Source: Pelobacter sp. UBA6093 (GTDB taxonomy: Bacteria; Desulfobacterota; Desulfuromonadia; Desulfuromonadales; Syntrophotaleaceae). From it: 64,000 bases of DNA. The stretch covers positions 13,829-77,828 of the forward strand of contig DIWZ01000005.1 of assembly GCA_002435955.1 (NCBI GenBank), read 5' to 3'. Of the stretch, positions 9,066-17,346 are shown piece by piece. Position numbers and translations under genes: made by a program. The stretch's first letter is position 1, and the number at the start of each line of letters is the position of its first letter. The notes under the pieces were generated by a model. It saw nothing but the letters and a program-made list of their open reading frames with translations. It searched no databases and was not told the DNA's origin.

Positions 9066-9102
9066 AAATGCCCCGGATGCCAATTCAGCCTCCGGGGCAT
9101 TT
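9066..9102. terminator. Bidirectional transcription terminator
   Basis: Stem AAATGCCCCGGA (9066-9077) / TCCGGGGCATTT (9091-9102) is perfect, with A/T tracts on both sides, between the converging transglutaminase-like and creD genes. Confidence 0.8.
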
Positions 9103-9227
9103 ATCCCCCCCACCCTTTGTGATGCAGGTCCACTCTCAGGATCCGTCAAAACCTGAAATCGCCGGATCGGACAGCACCTGATCCTGCAGGCAGGGCTCGG
9201 TTTCCTCTCCGGCGAACATCCTCATGG

Positions 9228-10574
9228 TCAGCGGTCGTTTTCCGGCTGCGCCGTCTCGACTTCGTACCAGTTTATCTTGCGCGTCATGTACATCACTATG
9301 GCGAGGATAACCAACAGCCCGACACTGCCCATGATAAGGGCATAATCCTCAAGCTGCAGAACGATAAACAGGTAGCCATACAGAATCGTCAGCAAACCGG
9401 CGATCGTAAGCGCAAACCTCGAATTGGACACGATGGCTTTCGCATATCCGGAAATAATGCCCGTCACAGCGAATGCGGACAGAATGTAAGCAAGATTGAA
9501 AGGCATGTGCTCGGACAATGACAGGACCAGCGTATAAAAAATCAGGATTGCCATCCCGACGAGGATGTATTGGATGGGATGCACTCTTCGCTTGTTGATG
9601 ATTTCGGAAAAGAAGAACGCGGCAAATGTGAACACCAGGAACATGAGGGAATATTTGGCGAGCCGGGTCGATTTCTGGTAGACATCCGCTGTCAATATCA
9701 ATTTTAGCCCAAAGGCCGATGGCGTGACCTTGTAATGGGAACCTTCCCAGAACTGCGGGAAGTTTCTGTTCAGGTGCAGGACCTTCCAGTTTGCGGCAAA
9801 CCCGTCCTTCGTCACCTTGCGGGTAGCCGGCAGGAACGCGCCGTTAAAACTTGGCGAGGGCCAGCTTGAGGTCATCTTGACAGTATTGGTTTCGGCAACG
9901 GGGATAAGGCTCAACTGCTCGCTGCCATTCAGGTTCACCTCGAACGAAAAGCTGTTGGGTCCATTCGGCGCCAGCGGACCGACCAGCGTGCTGACACCGG
10001 CCTCGGCAAGATCGGTGGTCTTGAGTCCGGGGTTGGCATGATGAACGGCCCCGTTGAAGTTTATTTCGATCTTGTCCTGTATGCCGCGCATATCGCTTAT
10101 GCCGAGCGACAATTGCGCCTTGTCCCAGAGGATGTTCTTGGGATCGATGTTCAACTGGCTCGTTGGCGGCACCTTGAAGTTCCCGCGGAACGTAAGCTTG
10201 ATGTTGTAGAGAACCGCCTCAAATAAGCTTCGATAACGCACCTCGGGTTTCATCACCCCCGTCACGTCCAGGGTTTCAGGCAGGATATGCAGATAGTTCA
10301 GATTGGATTGCGTCCTGCCTTGATTGTCCTTGAAAAAGGTCCTGAAAGGGACGGTCATAAACGGCCCGGTGATCGTCTGGCTGCCTCCCCATTTATTGCT
10401 GATCTCCTGCACCACCGAGTCTCGTCGGGACTGCCGTTCGCGTATCAGCCCCTTTATCATTCCGGCCGGTATGAGCAACAGCAGGATCAGGAAACCCACG
10501 GAAAGTATCTTCAGCGTGATCGATCTCTTGATATAATTCGTGGTCTTTTTGACGACATCCTGATCGTTTACCAT
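9228..10574 (-). CDS. creD: CreD-family inner membrane protein
   Basis: 448 residues, the normal length for CreD. One N-terminal transmembrane helix (about 22-42) is followed by a long periplasmic domain (about 50-290) and five to six C-terminal helices (about 305-435). Family-typical text includes SNKWGGSQTITGPFMTVPF near residue 60 and SLSEHMPFNLAY in the membrane part. A GGGGAGGA ribosome-binding site precedes the ATG. In enterobacteria creD belongs to the CreBC regulon; no creBC is nearby here. A cupin gene is directly downstream on the same strand only in the sense that it lies upstream in transcription (10617-10934). Confidence 0.88.
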   Translation of the reverse strand: MVNDQDVVKKTTNYIKRSITLKILSVGFLILLLLIPAGMIKGLIRERQSRRDSVVQEISNKWGGSQTITGPFMTVPFRTFFKDNQGRTQSNLNYLHILPETLDVTGVMKPEVRYRSLFEAVLYNIKLTFRGNFKVPPTSQLNIDPKNILWDKAQLSLGISDMRGIQDKIEINFNGAVHHANPGLKTTDLAEAGVSTLVGPLAPNGPNSFSFEVNLNGSEQLSLIPVAETNTVKMTSSWPSPSFNGAFLPATRKVTKDGFAANWKVLHLNRNFPQFWEGSHYKVTPSAFGLKLILTADVYQKSTRLAKYSLMFLVFTFAAFFFSEIINKRRVHPIQYILVGMAILIFYTLVLSLSEHMPFNLAYILSAFAVTGIISGYAKAIVSNSRFALTIAGLLTILYGYLFIVLQLEDYALIMGSVGLLVILAIVMYMTRKINWYEVETAQPENDR

Positions 10575-10616
10575 TGGGATCCTCCCCTTCTGCTACACTG
10601 CAGCCGAGCTGCCTGG

Positions 10617-10934
10617 TTAAGCATAAAAAACCGCCAACCAGATCGTTAAACCCTCTTTGTCCGTCCACAATACCTTATGCCTGGAATGTGCAGGGATATT
10701 GAGGTAATCGCCCTTGTTCAGGACAACTTCCCTGCCATCCTCAAAGAGAATCGACCCGGAACCATCCAGCACGATCACCCATTCGTTTTCATCCTGATCG
10801 TACCAGCCGACCTCGGGTGAGGAATGCCCTTTGGAAAGGATCCGTTCGATCCGCACATGTGGTGTCCGAACTATATCCTCAAATACTTCCGTTGAAACAT
10901 CTGCAGGTAACGCGTCAAATATATTTCCTGTCAT
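10617..10934 (-). CDS. Small single-domain cupin
   Basis: 105 residues forming one cupin barrel. The glycine-rich turns and metal-ligand pattern are visible: ENEWVIVLDGSGSILFEDG followed by LNKGDYLNIPAHSRHKVLWT, with H in PAHSRHKV. The usual HxHxxxE of motif 1 is reduced to ExE, so metal binding is uncertain. Substrate unknown; such proteins are often called cupin 2 domain proteins (phosphoribosylaminomonophosphate-like or detoxifying). It lies 42 bases upstream of creD in the same direction and may be co-transcribed. Confidence 0.75.
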   Translation of the reverse strand: MTGNIFDALPADVSTEVFEDIVRTPHVRIERILSKGHSSPEVGWYDQDENEWVIVLDGSGSILFEDGREVVLNKGDYLNIPAHSRHKVLWTDKEGLTIWLAVFYA

Positions 10935-10989
10935 GTACTGCTCTCATTCCAGGTGGTGCCCCTTGAAGTTGAATCGACAATCTGTTGCT

Positions 10990-11751
10990 TCAGTTGTTTG
11001 ACACAATCATGGAGAGATTATCGACCTGCTCGGTAACAGTAAATTCGTCCTCCAAGGCCTGTTCGGCCTCTTGCCGCGAAAGAGTGGTCATCTCGGTGTT
11101 TTCTGCTGTCATCAGGTATGCCTGATTGCCATTTTCATGAAAACCGAACATCAAGAATTGGTCACCAGTAGGCTGAACAAACACCTTGACCCCACTGCTC
11201 AAATGCCCACAGCTCTGACTGGAAAGCGCCTCTAAAGAAGCGGGATATTCAAAGTTGCTGGAAAAATAGGATTCAAAACAGCTGTGCATATTCTGCAGAT
11301 CTGATTGCGCCGCAGAATCGAAAGCCTTGCTGCGATAACTGGCAAATTGGGGGATGGCGATAGCCGCGAGAATACCGATAAACGCCACCATAACCAAAGG
11401 AATGACGATGGCCAGAACCACTCCTGCTCCGCTTGTTGCAGGATAAAGTCGCCGCAGTTCTTCCTCAGGCTTGAGGGCATAAAGGATAAACTCCACCAGT
11501 GCGACCAGCCCAGGAATACCCGTCCAGAAAAACAATAGATACAACACCCCCTGGCCATATTTTTTCAAATAGAATTTGTGTCCGCCGAAACCACCGACAA
11601 AAAAGGTAAGCAGCAGAAGTGCAACTTTGTTGAGCGAAGAGCCACCGCTCCCGGCAACCCGCACGCCACAGTTGGGGCAGATCTCTGCCAGTTGGTGAAT
11701 CTGTTTCCCACATGCGGTACAAAATTTGGTGTTTTGGTTCACTTCGTTCAT
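10990..11751 (-). CDS. Zinc-ribbon / TM2 / type IV pilin-like fusion protein
   Basis: 253 residues, AGGAGG seven bases before the ATG. Residues 11-31 hold a zinc ribbon (CTACGK and CPNCGV). Residues about 40-100 are a TM2 domain with its usual GGHKFYL and GLVALVEFILY. Residues about 108-135 repeat the hydrophobic stem of a type IV pilin (VAFIGILAAIAIPQFASYR), followed by a pilin-like soluble part with two Cys (CFESYF... and QSCGHL). The pilin stem is internal, lacks the prepilin G/S peptidase site and Glu5, so it would stay a membrane helix rather than polymerise. Function unknown. Confidence 0.78.
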   Translation of the reverse strand: MNEVNQNTKFCTACGKQIHQLAEICPNCGVRVAGSGGSSLNKVALLLLTFFVGGFGGHKFYLKKYGQGVLYLLFFWTGIPGLVALVEFILYALKPEEELRRLYPATSGAGVVLAIVIPLVMVAFIGILAAIAIPQFASYRSKAFDSAAQSDLQNMHSCFESYFSSNFEYPASLEALSSQSCGHLSSGVKVFVQPTGDQFLMFGFHENGNQAYLMTAENTEMTTLSRQEAEQALEDEFTVTEQVDNLSMIVSNN

Positions 11752-11938
11752 GTCTTTCCTCCTAAAAAAAATGGAACATGGCAGGCTGCCCGTCTCTGTT
11801 GAAATTCAATGGCAGTTCATTGGGATATTGAAGGGAATGTTAAAACTTTTTTGGCGGATTGGCAACGGATGAGTAGCGGTACATGGATTTTTGTCGACTT
11901 TGAGGAAGTGCCTAAGGAGGCAAGCGGCCACCGAAAAA

Positions 11939-12664
11939 TTACGGTGCCAGGACTTCTTTCATCATGACAGCCAGCTTGCGCAACGCATCGCCACCGTCGC
12001 CAACGAACGTTGAGCCATGCATGACGGCAAGACGCTGCGGCTCAAGATCTGCCAGGCGATGCAGGATGCCTTTGGTCTTCGCCGTATAGGGGAAGGAGTT
12101 CGCCAACGGACTCGCTTCGAAGCGAACAAGGGTTTCCTTTGTCCGCCCCAGGAGATCCTTATCCATCACAGGTTCGGCATTGCCGTTCTGGAGGAACAAA
12201 TCGGAGCAAAAAAGCGTCTTGCCGGTTTCCTCGAAAAGCAGGCTGGCATCCCAACCATGGGGCACCTGGGGTGTTTCCAGAAAACGGAAGCGGTTTCGGC
12301 CAGTGACCAGAACTTCCCCCTCGGCCAGCACGTGTGCCCGATGGTCGGTGAAATCGTGGATGTTGATCGTGGCCCCGATAATGCCGCATATCGGTTTCGC
12401 TTGCGGGGCAATGTCGAGCCATGCGTTCAGCGAACCGCACTCGTCGGCCTCGAAGTGGCTGAATCCGATCCAGCGCAGGGTTGCAGGGTCGAGTATTTTC
12501 TCCACCGCATGACGTACCAGATCAAACATGCTCTTCATGCCGGTATGGAAAAGCAGCGGTTCGTCGTCCTGAACCAGGAATTGATTGAACTGGAGGTCGT
12601 ACCTGGCGATATACGTCGAAATACGGAAAAGACCAGGAGCAATTTCGTCCACCTGTGTACGCAT
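11939..12664 (-). CDS. MBL-fold diiron protein (ODP/FprA-like beta-lactamase domain)
   Basis: 241 residues from the ATG preceded by GGAGG; the longer frame to 13033 has no RBS or match. The flavodiiron-type ligand motif HxExD is present (SHFEADECGSL, about residue 77), with further His at PHGWDASL and MHGS and an Asp at CSDLF. This is the signature of the ODP family that binds O2 or forms the MBL half of flavodiiron proteins; no flavodoxin domain follows. Likely cytoplasmic oxygen or NO sensing or reduction; partner unknown. Confidence 0.82.
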   Translation of the reverse strand: MRTQVDEIAPGLFRISTYIARYDLQFNQFLVQDDEPLLFHTGMKSMFDLVRHAVEKILDPATLRWIGFSHFEADECGSLNAWLDIAPQAKPICGIIGATINIHDFTDHRAHVLAEGEVLVTGRNRFRFLETPQVPHGWDASLLFEETGKTLFCSDLFLQNGNAEPVMDKDLLGRTKETLVRFEASPLANSFPYTAKTKGILHRLADLEPQRLAVMHGSTFVGDGGDALRKLAVMMKEVLAP

Positions 12665-13025
12665 AACATCCTCCTTGCTACAGATACGATATCCGCAATA
12701 AATCCAAGAGAAAAAATTTAGTGCTTTGAAATAGGGTAACACCGGCGATGCCAAAGGCAAACCCTGGGAGCCTGTCCGACTATCCGGGCCGAAGCGAAGG
12801 TTGATGGCGGTGTTGGTCTCATAATGAGGTGAATCTTGAGATTGATCGTTACGAAGTTTCCGGCATTCCCCGACCATGTTTCGCGCGTTGCGTGCATATG
12901 TTTTGCGTGACTCATCCCTCGGACATGTTATTGATCTAATGGTCAGGGCTTGTTCGTGAGTACATCTGGGATATACTAAAGACATTCGCGAGAGACAGTG
13001 ATATCCAACGAAAAGGAGGATAAAA
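12665..13025. other. Gene-free spacer with a dispersed repeat
   Basis: No coding ORF recognised. Bases about 12769-12800 (CTGTCCGACTATCCGGGC, then GAAGCGAA) match 31437-31465 at about nine positions in ten, so both are copies of a short dispersed repeat. The right part contains the promoter at 12950. Confidence 0.5.
12950..12977 (+). promoter_or_regulatory. Sigma-70-type promoter for the 58-residue Cys-rich gene
   Basis: TTGTTC (12950-12955), 16-base spacer, TATACT (12972-12977), 49 bases before the ATG at 13026. Confidence 0.5.
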
Positions 13026-13202
13026 ATGGTCATTCAGGATGGTGATGTATTGGTCGGTAAAGCTGGTGAATATGACGTGGAATTAACAGTGACCAAAGTG
13101 TGCAAAGGTGAGGTTTGCTGGACCGAGTGCGACGCTGACTTGGTTTGCAATGGCGAACCGATGGTTCCTGTTTCATCTGGAGTCCCTCATACCCGCCGTT
13201 AG
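13026..13202 (+). CDS. Small Cys-rich protein (58 residues), function unknown
   Basis: The ATG is preceded by AAAAGGAGGA at ideal distance and by a plausible promoter. The protein begins MVIQDGDVLVGKAGEYDVE and carries four Cys in 16 residues, CKGEVCWTECDADLVC, suitable for metal binding or two disulfides. There is no signal peptide. A terminator lies 150 bases downstream. I do not recognise the family. It is too short for ordinary ORF cut-offs, but RBS, promoter and terminator all support a real gene. Confidence 0.65.
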   Translation: MVIQDGDVLVGKAGEYDVELTVTKVCKGEVCWTECDADLVCNGEPMVPVSSGVPHTRR

Positions 13203-13245
13203 GACCACTAGAGGCGACATCGATCCCTACACAGGAGGTTTGTTT

Positions 13246-13344
13246 GTGGTTCTATCCTCCAGATATAAATTCAGGGGGGGCTGCCAGGGTCGTTTTCACG
13301 GCGTCACTCAAAAACAGCCACGGCATGATTTGCAGATTCCTTAA
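13246..13344 (+). CDS. Candidate 32-residue basic peptide
   Basis: A GTG start lies 8 bases after AGGAGG (13234-13239), giving VVLSSRYKFRGGCQGRFHGV and continuing to 32 residues, net basic. A TTG in the next frame (13244) would give a different 39-residue peptide ending FLKKKRPA. Both lie between the Cys-rich gene and the terminator. The RBS is the main support; coding cannot be proved. Confidence 0.25.
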   Translation: MVLSSRYKFRGGCQGRFHGVTQKQPRHDLQIP

Positions 13345-13345
13345 A

Positions 13346-13383
13346 AAGAAAAGGCCCGCCTGAAAAAGGGGCGGGTCTTTTTT
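13346..13383 (+). terminator. Rho-independent terminator
   Basis: GGCCCGCC (13353-13360) pairs with GGCGGGTC (13370-13377), followed by a T run. Confidence 0.8.
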
Positions 13384-13440
13384 ATATTAATGAAGGTCCA
13401 TAACTAATTTGGTGCCTGTGAAAATTCAGGTGAACACGGT

Positions 13441-13484
13441 GTAGTTTTCATATGAGGAAAGGGGCCGTTTCCGGATGAAAACTA
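13441..13484 (-). repeat. GTTTTCAT-family hairpin at a gene end
   Basis: Inverse copy of the hairpin at 8915-8960: AGTTTTCATATGAGGAAA and GTTTCCGGATGAAAACT. The TAG stop codon of the Cache-domain gene (13484-13482) sits on its edge. Likely a REP-type element or RNA 3'-end stabiliser. Confidence 0.65.
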
Positions 13485-13928
13485 TTTATATGCCCCGCAT
13501 CCGATGATGACATCGTCGATTCTCTGCACGTACGCCATTTTTGGCTCAACCGTCTTTGTTAAATAGTTCATCCATTTATAATCAACCCATCCCCCTTCTG
13601 GGCCAATCTTGATGAACTCACGTGCGAAATATTTTCCATCAGGGTCCTGGAAATTGGTGAAATCTTGGCCTACGAGTTTTGCATCACCTCCGTGCGCTAT
13701 GATTGTCCCGTTTGGATCATAGACAAAAATATAAAGATCCCCTTTTACGAATTGTCCTTTCGGTTTACTGAATTCTGCCAGGGCTTTCTCCCTGCCGTTT
13801 GTCTTGTAAAAGGCGATTGCTTCCGCGACCAGTTCCTTTGCCTCTTCGGGAGTACCTGCGCCCCGGACCGAAGGTGTCAGGGCAAAAAGCAAAATGCCAC
13901 ATACGGCTGTTCCGAAAAGCTTTTTCAT
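13482..13928 (-). CDS. Secreted single Cache-domain protein
   Basis: 148 residues. Signal peptide about 1-24 (MKKLFGTAVCGILLFALTPS, then cleavage near VRGA). The rest is a single sCache_2-like domain: helix AKELVAEAIAFYKTNGREKA, strand DLYIFVYDPNGTIIAHGG, and the typical GKYFAREFIKIGPEGGWVDY and CGAYK end. Free-standing Cache proteins bind small organic ligands in the periplasm or accompany chemoreceptors and histidine kinases. Good GGAGGA RBS. The stop codon touches a repeat hairpin. Confidence 0.85.
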   Translation of the reverse strand: MKKLFGTAVCGILLFALTPSVRGAGTPEEAKELVAEAIAFYKTNGREKALAEFSKPKGQFVKGDLYIFVYDPNGTIIAHGGDAKLVGQDFTNFQDPDGKYFAREFIKIGPEGGWVDYKWMNYLTKTVEPKMAYVQRIDDVIIGCGAYK

Positions 13929-14083
13929 CAGAAATCTCCTCCCTGTTTTCTAACTGCGTTCGTTATGGCGAGCTGTTAGGCAGTGAAAAGTTGCTTCCTG
14001 TGCTGGCTGCCCCAGAGTGAAGAGGACCGAGGAGCGACAGGCAAGCCAGTCCGAATTGACGCGATTGATACGATATCTTTTCC

Positions 14084-14800
14084 TCAAAAACCCTCAAAAG
14101 TCGGTCCCGCTTCGAACCTGCGCTGCCAGTCGGGATAGTCGATCACGTAATTGTAGCCGCAGACCTGGGCAACCTTCCGTCCTTCGAGATGCTCGCGGAT
14201 GCGGCGTCCGCCGGCGATGGTCCGCTCCAAGGAGCCAAACGGATTGAACTTCATGGCATCGCCTTCGAGAAAGACGTAATCGCAGATAAACAACGTCTCC
14301 TCGAAGATGAAGAAGGTGAATCCGGGGGTATGCCCGTCGACCTGAAAAGCCTGAATGCCGAGATGATTGAAATCCTGGGTGAAGGTTTCATCGAAACTGA
14401 AGGGACGGCAGATTTCATGGTTCGAATCGGCCTGGTGGATGTATACCCGGGCGTCAAAATGCTCCCGGTAGAGGTTGGAGGCGCCGAGAAAGTGGTGGTG
14501 GGTGAACAGGATGGTGTCGGCTTTCGGCAAGGAGGAATCGAAGGAGGAAGGGCAGTCGATCCAGCAGGCATTGCCTCCGGTTTCGATGCGGTAGGCGGCA
14601 TGTTCGAAGCCGAGCGACGGCTGGGAATTGAGCCTGGTCACCTTTTCGTTGACCCGCGTACCCACTACCTTGAAGCGGGCTGAGCATTCCTCGGCGGTAA
14701 TGAACCGATCCTTTTTTGCTCCGCAAAAAGGGCACGTATCTGGATGGAACCCGATCATGTTGAAACCGCAGACGAGGCAGACGTACTGTTCTTTTCTCAT
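14084..14800 (-). CDS. Rubredoxin-like zinc ribbon fused to MBL fold with altered metal site
   Basis: 238 residues. The ATG at 14800 has GAGGAGG seven bases upstream; the ATG at 14806 would be too close to it. N-terminal CxxC pair CLVCGF and CPFCGAKK (about residues 8-29) resembles a rubredoxin or short zinc ribbon. Residues about 45-238 form an MBL fold. The canonical HxHxDH is HHHFLG, so the Asp and third His are missing, while later ligands survive (VDGHTPG, CDYVF). It may bind one metal or act non-hydrolytically. Redox role inferred from the rubredoxin part. Confidence 0.75.
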   Translation of the reverse strand: MRKEQYVCLVCGFNMIGFHPDTCPFCGAKKDRFITAEECSARFKVVGTRVNEKVTRLNSQPSLGFEHAAYRIETGGNACWIDCPSSFDSSLPKADTILFTHHHFLGASNLYREHFDARVYIHQADSNHEICRPFSFDETFTQDFNHLGIQAFQVDGHTPGFTFFIFEETLFICDYVFLEGDAMKFNPFGSLERTIAGGRRIREHLEGRKVAQVCGYNYVIDYPDWQRRFEAGPTFEGF

Positions 14801-14998
14801 CGACATTCCTCCTCGTTTCATTTCGCTGAAGGAAACTTGCGGACAAGATAAAGCCTAGCAAAGATTGGGTGGACTGGGAGATGCCCATGGTGCCGCTTCA
14901 AGAATCCTCTTGACCGATCTTCTCTCCCGGGGCAGCGACTCGCTTCCGCAAGGCATGGGAGCAGAAACTGGCGGTGGGGCCGGCGCGAAAGGGATCGG

Positions 14999-16012
14999 TT
15001 ATCGCCGTGGATTCTCGGCAACGTCACCGAGTTCGACCAGTACCTTTAGGAGGTCCTGCGCCAGCAGGCCCGCCAGTTCGTCGCGGGCCCTGATCTCCGC
15101 CATTGCGGGCTGGAGCGCCGAACTCTTGTACGACCATTGATGGGAACCGATCACATTGCCGCTGGCTGTTTCGAGCAAAGAGACTCGCAGGGTGCCGCGT
15201 ACCCAGTTCCAGCCATCCCCGGCGGTGAATTTTTGGCTGTCGAGCTCGGCCCGAAGCAGGTATTCGGCCTGGGTCCCGCCGGCCAGATGTTTGATTCCGG
15301 CATTGCCGAGGGCGCCGGCCAGAAGATCACTGGTCCCGCCAAGTTCATCCTTGCCCACCGCAACTCCAATCTGCCAACGATCCAGCAGGGTTTCGAAGTC
15401 GCTCTTCAGTTCGGCCAGTGAATATTTCGGCGGCAGCCCAATGCCGGTTCCATCGACAATCCGCAGCATCTTTTGCGGATGGCGGCGCTGCAACTGGGCG
15501 TACAGGGCGTTGTAAGCGGCGCTGACCTTTTCCGGCAGGGCGTCATGACTGCGGGCACGGGCTATATTCTGCGCGGTCTCGGCGTCAAGGGCGGCAATCT
15601 CGGCACGCAGCCGGTTGCCGGCTTGCAGCCGGTCGAGTACGGCCAGAGCGTGGTAATCCCCCCCGTTCTCACCGCGCCAGGTCTGGACAATCTCCACGCC
15701 ATTGACGATCTGACTGGTCTGCAACTGGATATCACGGCTGATGCTGGCCTGCAGTCCATCATTGGCGCTACTTCCCTGCAGCCATTGCAGGGAATCGCTG
15801 CTGCTTTCGCGCACCGTCACTTCGAACACCTTGGCCAGATCGGTACGCGCCCGGTCGCGGGCCACCCCCGCCGTCTCCCCCTGTCCACGCCCGTTCAGGT
15901 AGCGCGCGGCAGGATAATCAGCCGGTTCGGCGGTGAGCCAGTCGGGACTGACCGGGGCTTTGGCACAGCCGACACCCAGGACTAGCCCAATCAGGACAAT
16001 CATCGTTTTCAT
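14999..16012 (-). CDS. LPP20-family lipoprotein (last gene of lipoprotein operon)
   Basis: 337 residues. Signal and lipobox: MKTMIVLIGLVLGVGCAKAP, Cys at 16. The N-terminal part (about 20-140) is an LPP20-like domain (ARYLNGRGQGETAGVARDRA, then QTSQIVNGVEIVQTW and YHALAVLDRLQA); the C-terminal half is an extra domain with SHQWSYKSS, resembling CsgG/LpoB-type beta-alpha modules. It starts directly next to the end of the COG3014 gene, so they are translationally close. Outer-membrane or periplasmic; role probably cell-wall synthesis regulation as for its operon partner LpoB. Confidence 0.8.
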   Translation of the reverse strand: MKTMIVLIGLVLGVGCAKAPVSPDWLTAEPADYPAARYLNGRGQGETAGVARDRARTDLAKVFEVTVRESSSDSLQWLQGSSANDGLQASISRDIQLQTSQIVNGVEIVQTWRGENGGDYHALAVLDRLQAGNRLRAEIAALDAETAQNIARARSHDALPEKVSAAYNALYAQLQRRHPQKMLRIVDGTGIGLPPKYSLAELKSDFETLLDRWQIGVAVGKDELGGTSDLLAGALGNAGIKHLAGGTQAEYLLRAELDSQKFTAGDGWNWVRGTLRVSLLETASGNVIGSHQWSYKSSALQPAMAEIRARDELAGLLAQDLLKVLVELGDVAENPRR

Positions 16013-17341
16013 CTAGTGCCTCCCCAGCAGAGAACCCTCTGCCACCTCGTGGCAGGAGATAAAGGTTTTTCGCCCGGAAACCAGGCGGGTAGCGGGATAA
16101 AAGAGTTTCCTTACCGGTCGACCGGCGGCATCAAGCAGCTCTACCTCGAGATCATACTCGCCCGGCGGCAACGCCACCCGCGCCAGCTGGATACTGGCCG
16201 GCAAAGACAACCAGCTGCGGGTATCGGCACGTTCGGTCAACAGGCCGGTAATGTTGATCAACAGGCCGGCGAGTTCGTTCTCCTTGCCCGCCTTGTTGCT
16301 CATCTGGTATTTGAGCATCGCCCGCGCCGTCGCCCGGGCCAGAATCGCCGGCTGATTGCGTTCGAGCTCTGCAATGGCCAGTTCCTCGATATTGGCAAAG
16401 GCCTCGGTCTGCACCTCCCGACCGCCGATTCGCAGCCGGGCCGTGGAAAAACTGGCCGGTCGCCGCAAATAGGCCGGCAGGGCAACCCGTACCAACAGGT
16501 TCCGTGACGGCACCGGCACCATGATCGCCTGCTCGATCTTCACCGGGGCCAGGCCGTTGTGAAAGATAAAGACCAACTCCCCATGGTCGCTCACTTGGTC
16601 GGCGCTCTGCCAGCTGTCGATGGCAAAGTCGTCTGCGTACTGGCGATTTTCCTCAATCAGCCCGACCGCTTCGCTGGCCCGCAGCAGGTCGTATTCCAGT
16701 TGCCGCGGCACATCCAGCGGATAACGATCACGGTGCTGCAGATAAGCCTGGTATGCGCTGCGATAGGCAATCATCGCATCGCTCCATTCGCCCCCAGCTT
16801 CGTAGATGAGGGCGGTCAGGTAGCGGGCAAAGGGGTTGTCGGCGAAGAGAGGCCCGACCTCTTTGTCCCCCAGTTCGCCCAGCAGCAGGTCAAGCTGAAG
16901 CGCCTCAACCCGGGCCTCGTCCAGCTGCCCGAGTTCCAAATAGTTCAAGGCCGAGTAGAGATTGAGCATCACCTGCTCGTAAGGGGCGCCGGCATAGCTG
17001 CACGTCCCATCGTTGATCATGAGGGCCGTCGTCTGTTCGCGCAGGCTCAAGGCGTTGAGCTCTTCGACCAATTTCTTGGCTTCGGCAAACTCCTGGCTGC
17101 TGGCGACGTACTCGCCGTTCATGCTCAACAGCATTCCGCGGTCCATCAGGTGGAGGAGTCGGTTGCGCTCGGGTGTTTTCGTTTTGGCCAGCAGTTCAAG
17201 CGCGCGCTCTTTGTCTTGCGCGGCAATTTCGGCGGCAATCGGCGCGAAGCTGTTGCTGTAGGAAGCGCAGCCGCACAACACAAGGAGCAGGACCAGGGTG
17301 AATCCGCGCACGGCGCAAACCATCCGATTAGGCCGGGTCAT
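16013..17341 (-). CDS. COG3014-family lipoprotein
   Basis: 442 residues. Lipoprotein signal with lipobox LCGC (about residue 25). The body is TPR-like helices (about 35-230: YEQVMLNLYSALNYLELGQL, typical for COG3014) followed by a beta-rich C-terminal half (about 245-440). This family is regularly found beside LPP20 and LpoB proteins in Proteobacteria. The next gene starts right at its end and the upstream lpoB-like gene ends 5 bases before it, so all four genes form one operon. Confidence 0.82.
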   Translation of the reverse strand: MTRPNRMVCAVRGFTLVLLLVLCGCASYSNSFAPIAAEIAAQDKERALELLAKTKTPERNRLLHLMDRGMLLSMNGEYVASSQEFAEAKKLVEELNALSLREQTTALMINDGTCSYAGAPYEQVMLNLYSALNYLELGQLDEARVEALQLDLLLGELGDKEVGPLFADNPFARYLTALIYEAGGEWSDAMIAYRSAYQAYLQHRDRYPLDVPRQLEYDLLRASEAVGLIEENRQYADDFAIDSWQSADQVSDHGELVFIFHNGLAPVKIEQAIMVPVPSRNLLVRVALPAYLRRPASFSTARLRIGGREVQTEAFANIEELAIAELERNQPAILARATARAMLKYQMSNKAGKENELAGLLINITGLLTERADTRSWLSLPASIQLARVALPPGEYDLEVELLDAAGRPVRKLFYPATRLVSGRKTFISCHEVAEGSLLGRH

Positions 17342-17346
17342 CCGCT

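Noticed and set aside
14410..14430. GGTTCGAAT-like tRNA T-arm
   Set aside because: Lies in coding sequence of the rubredoxin-MBL gene; no acceptor stem or other arms.
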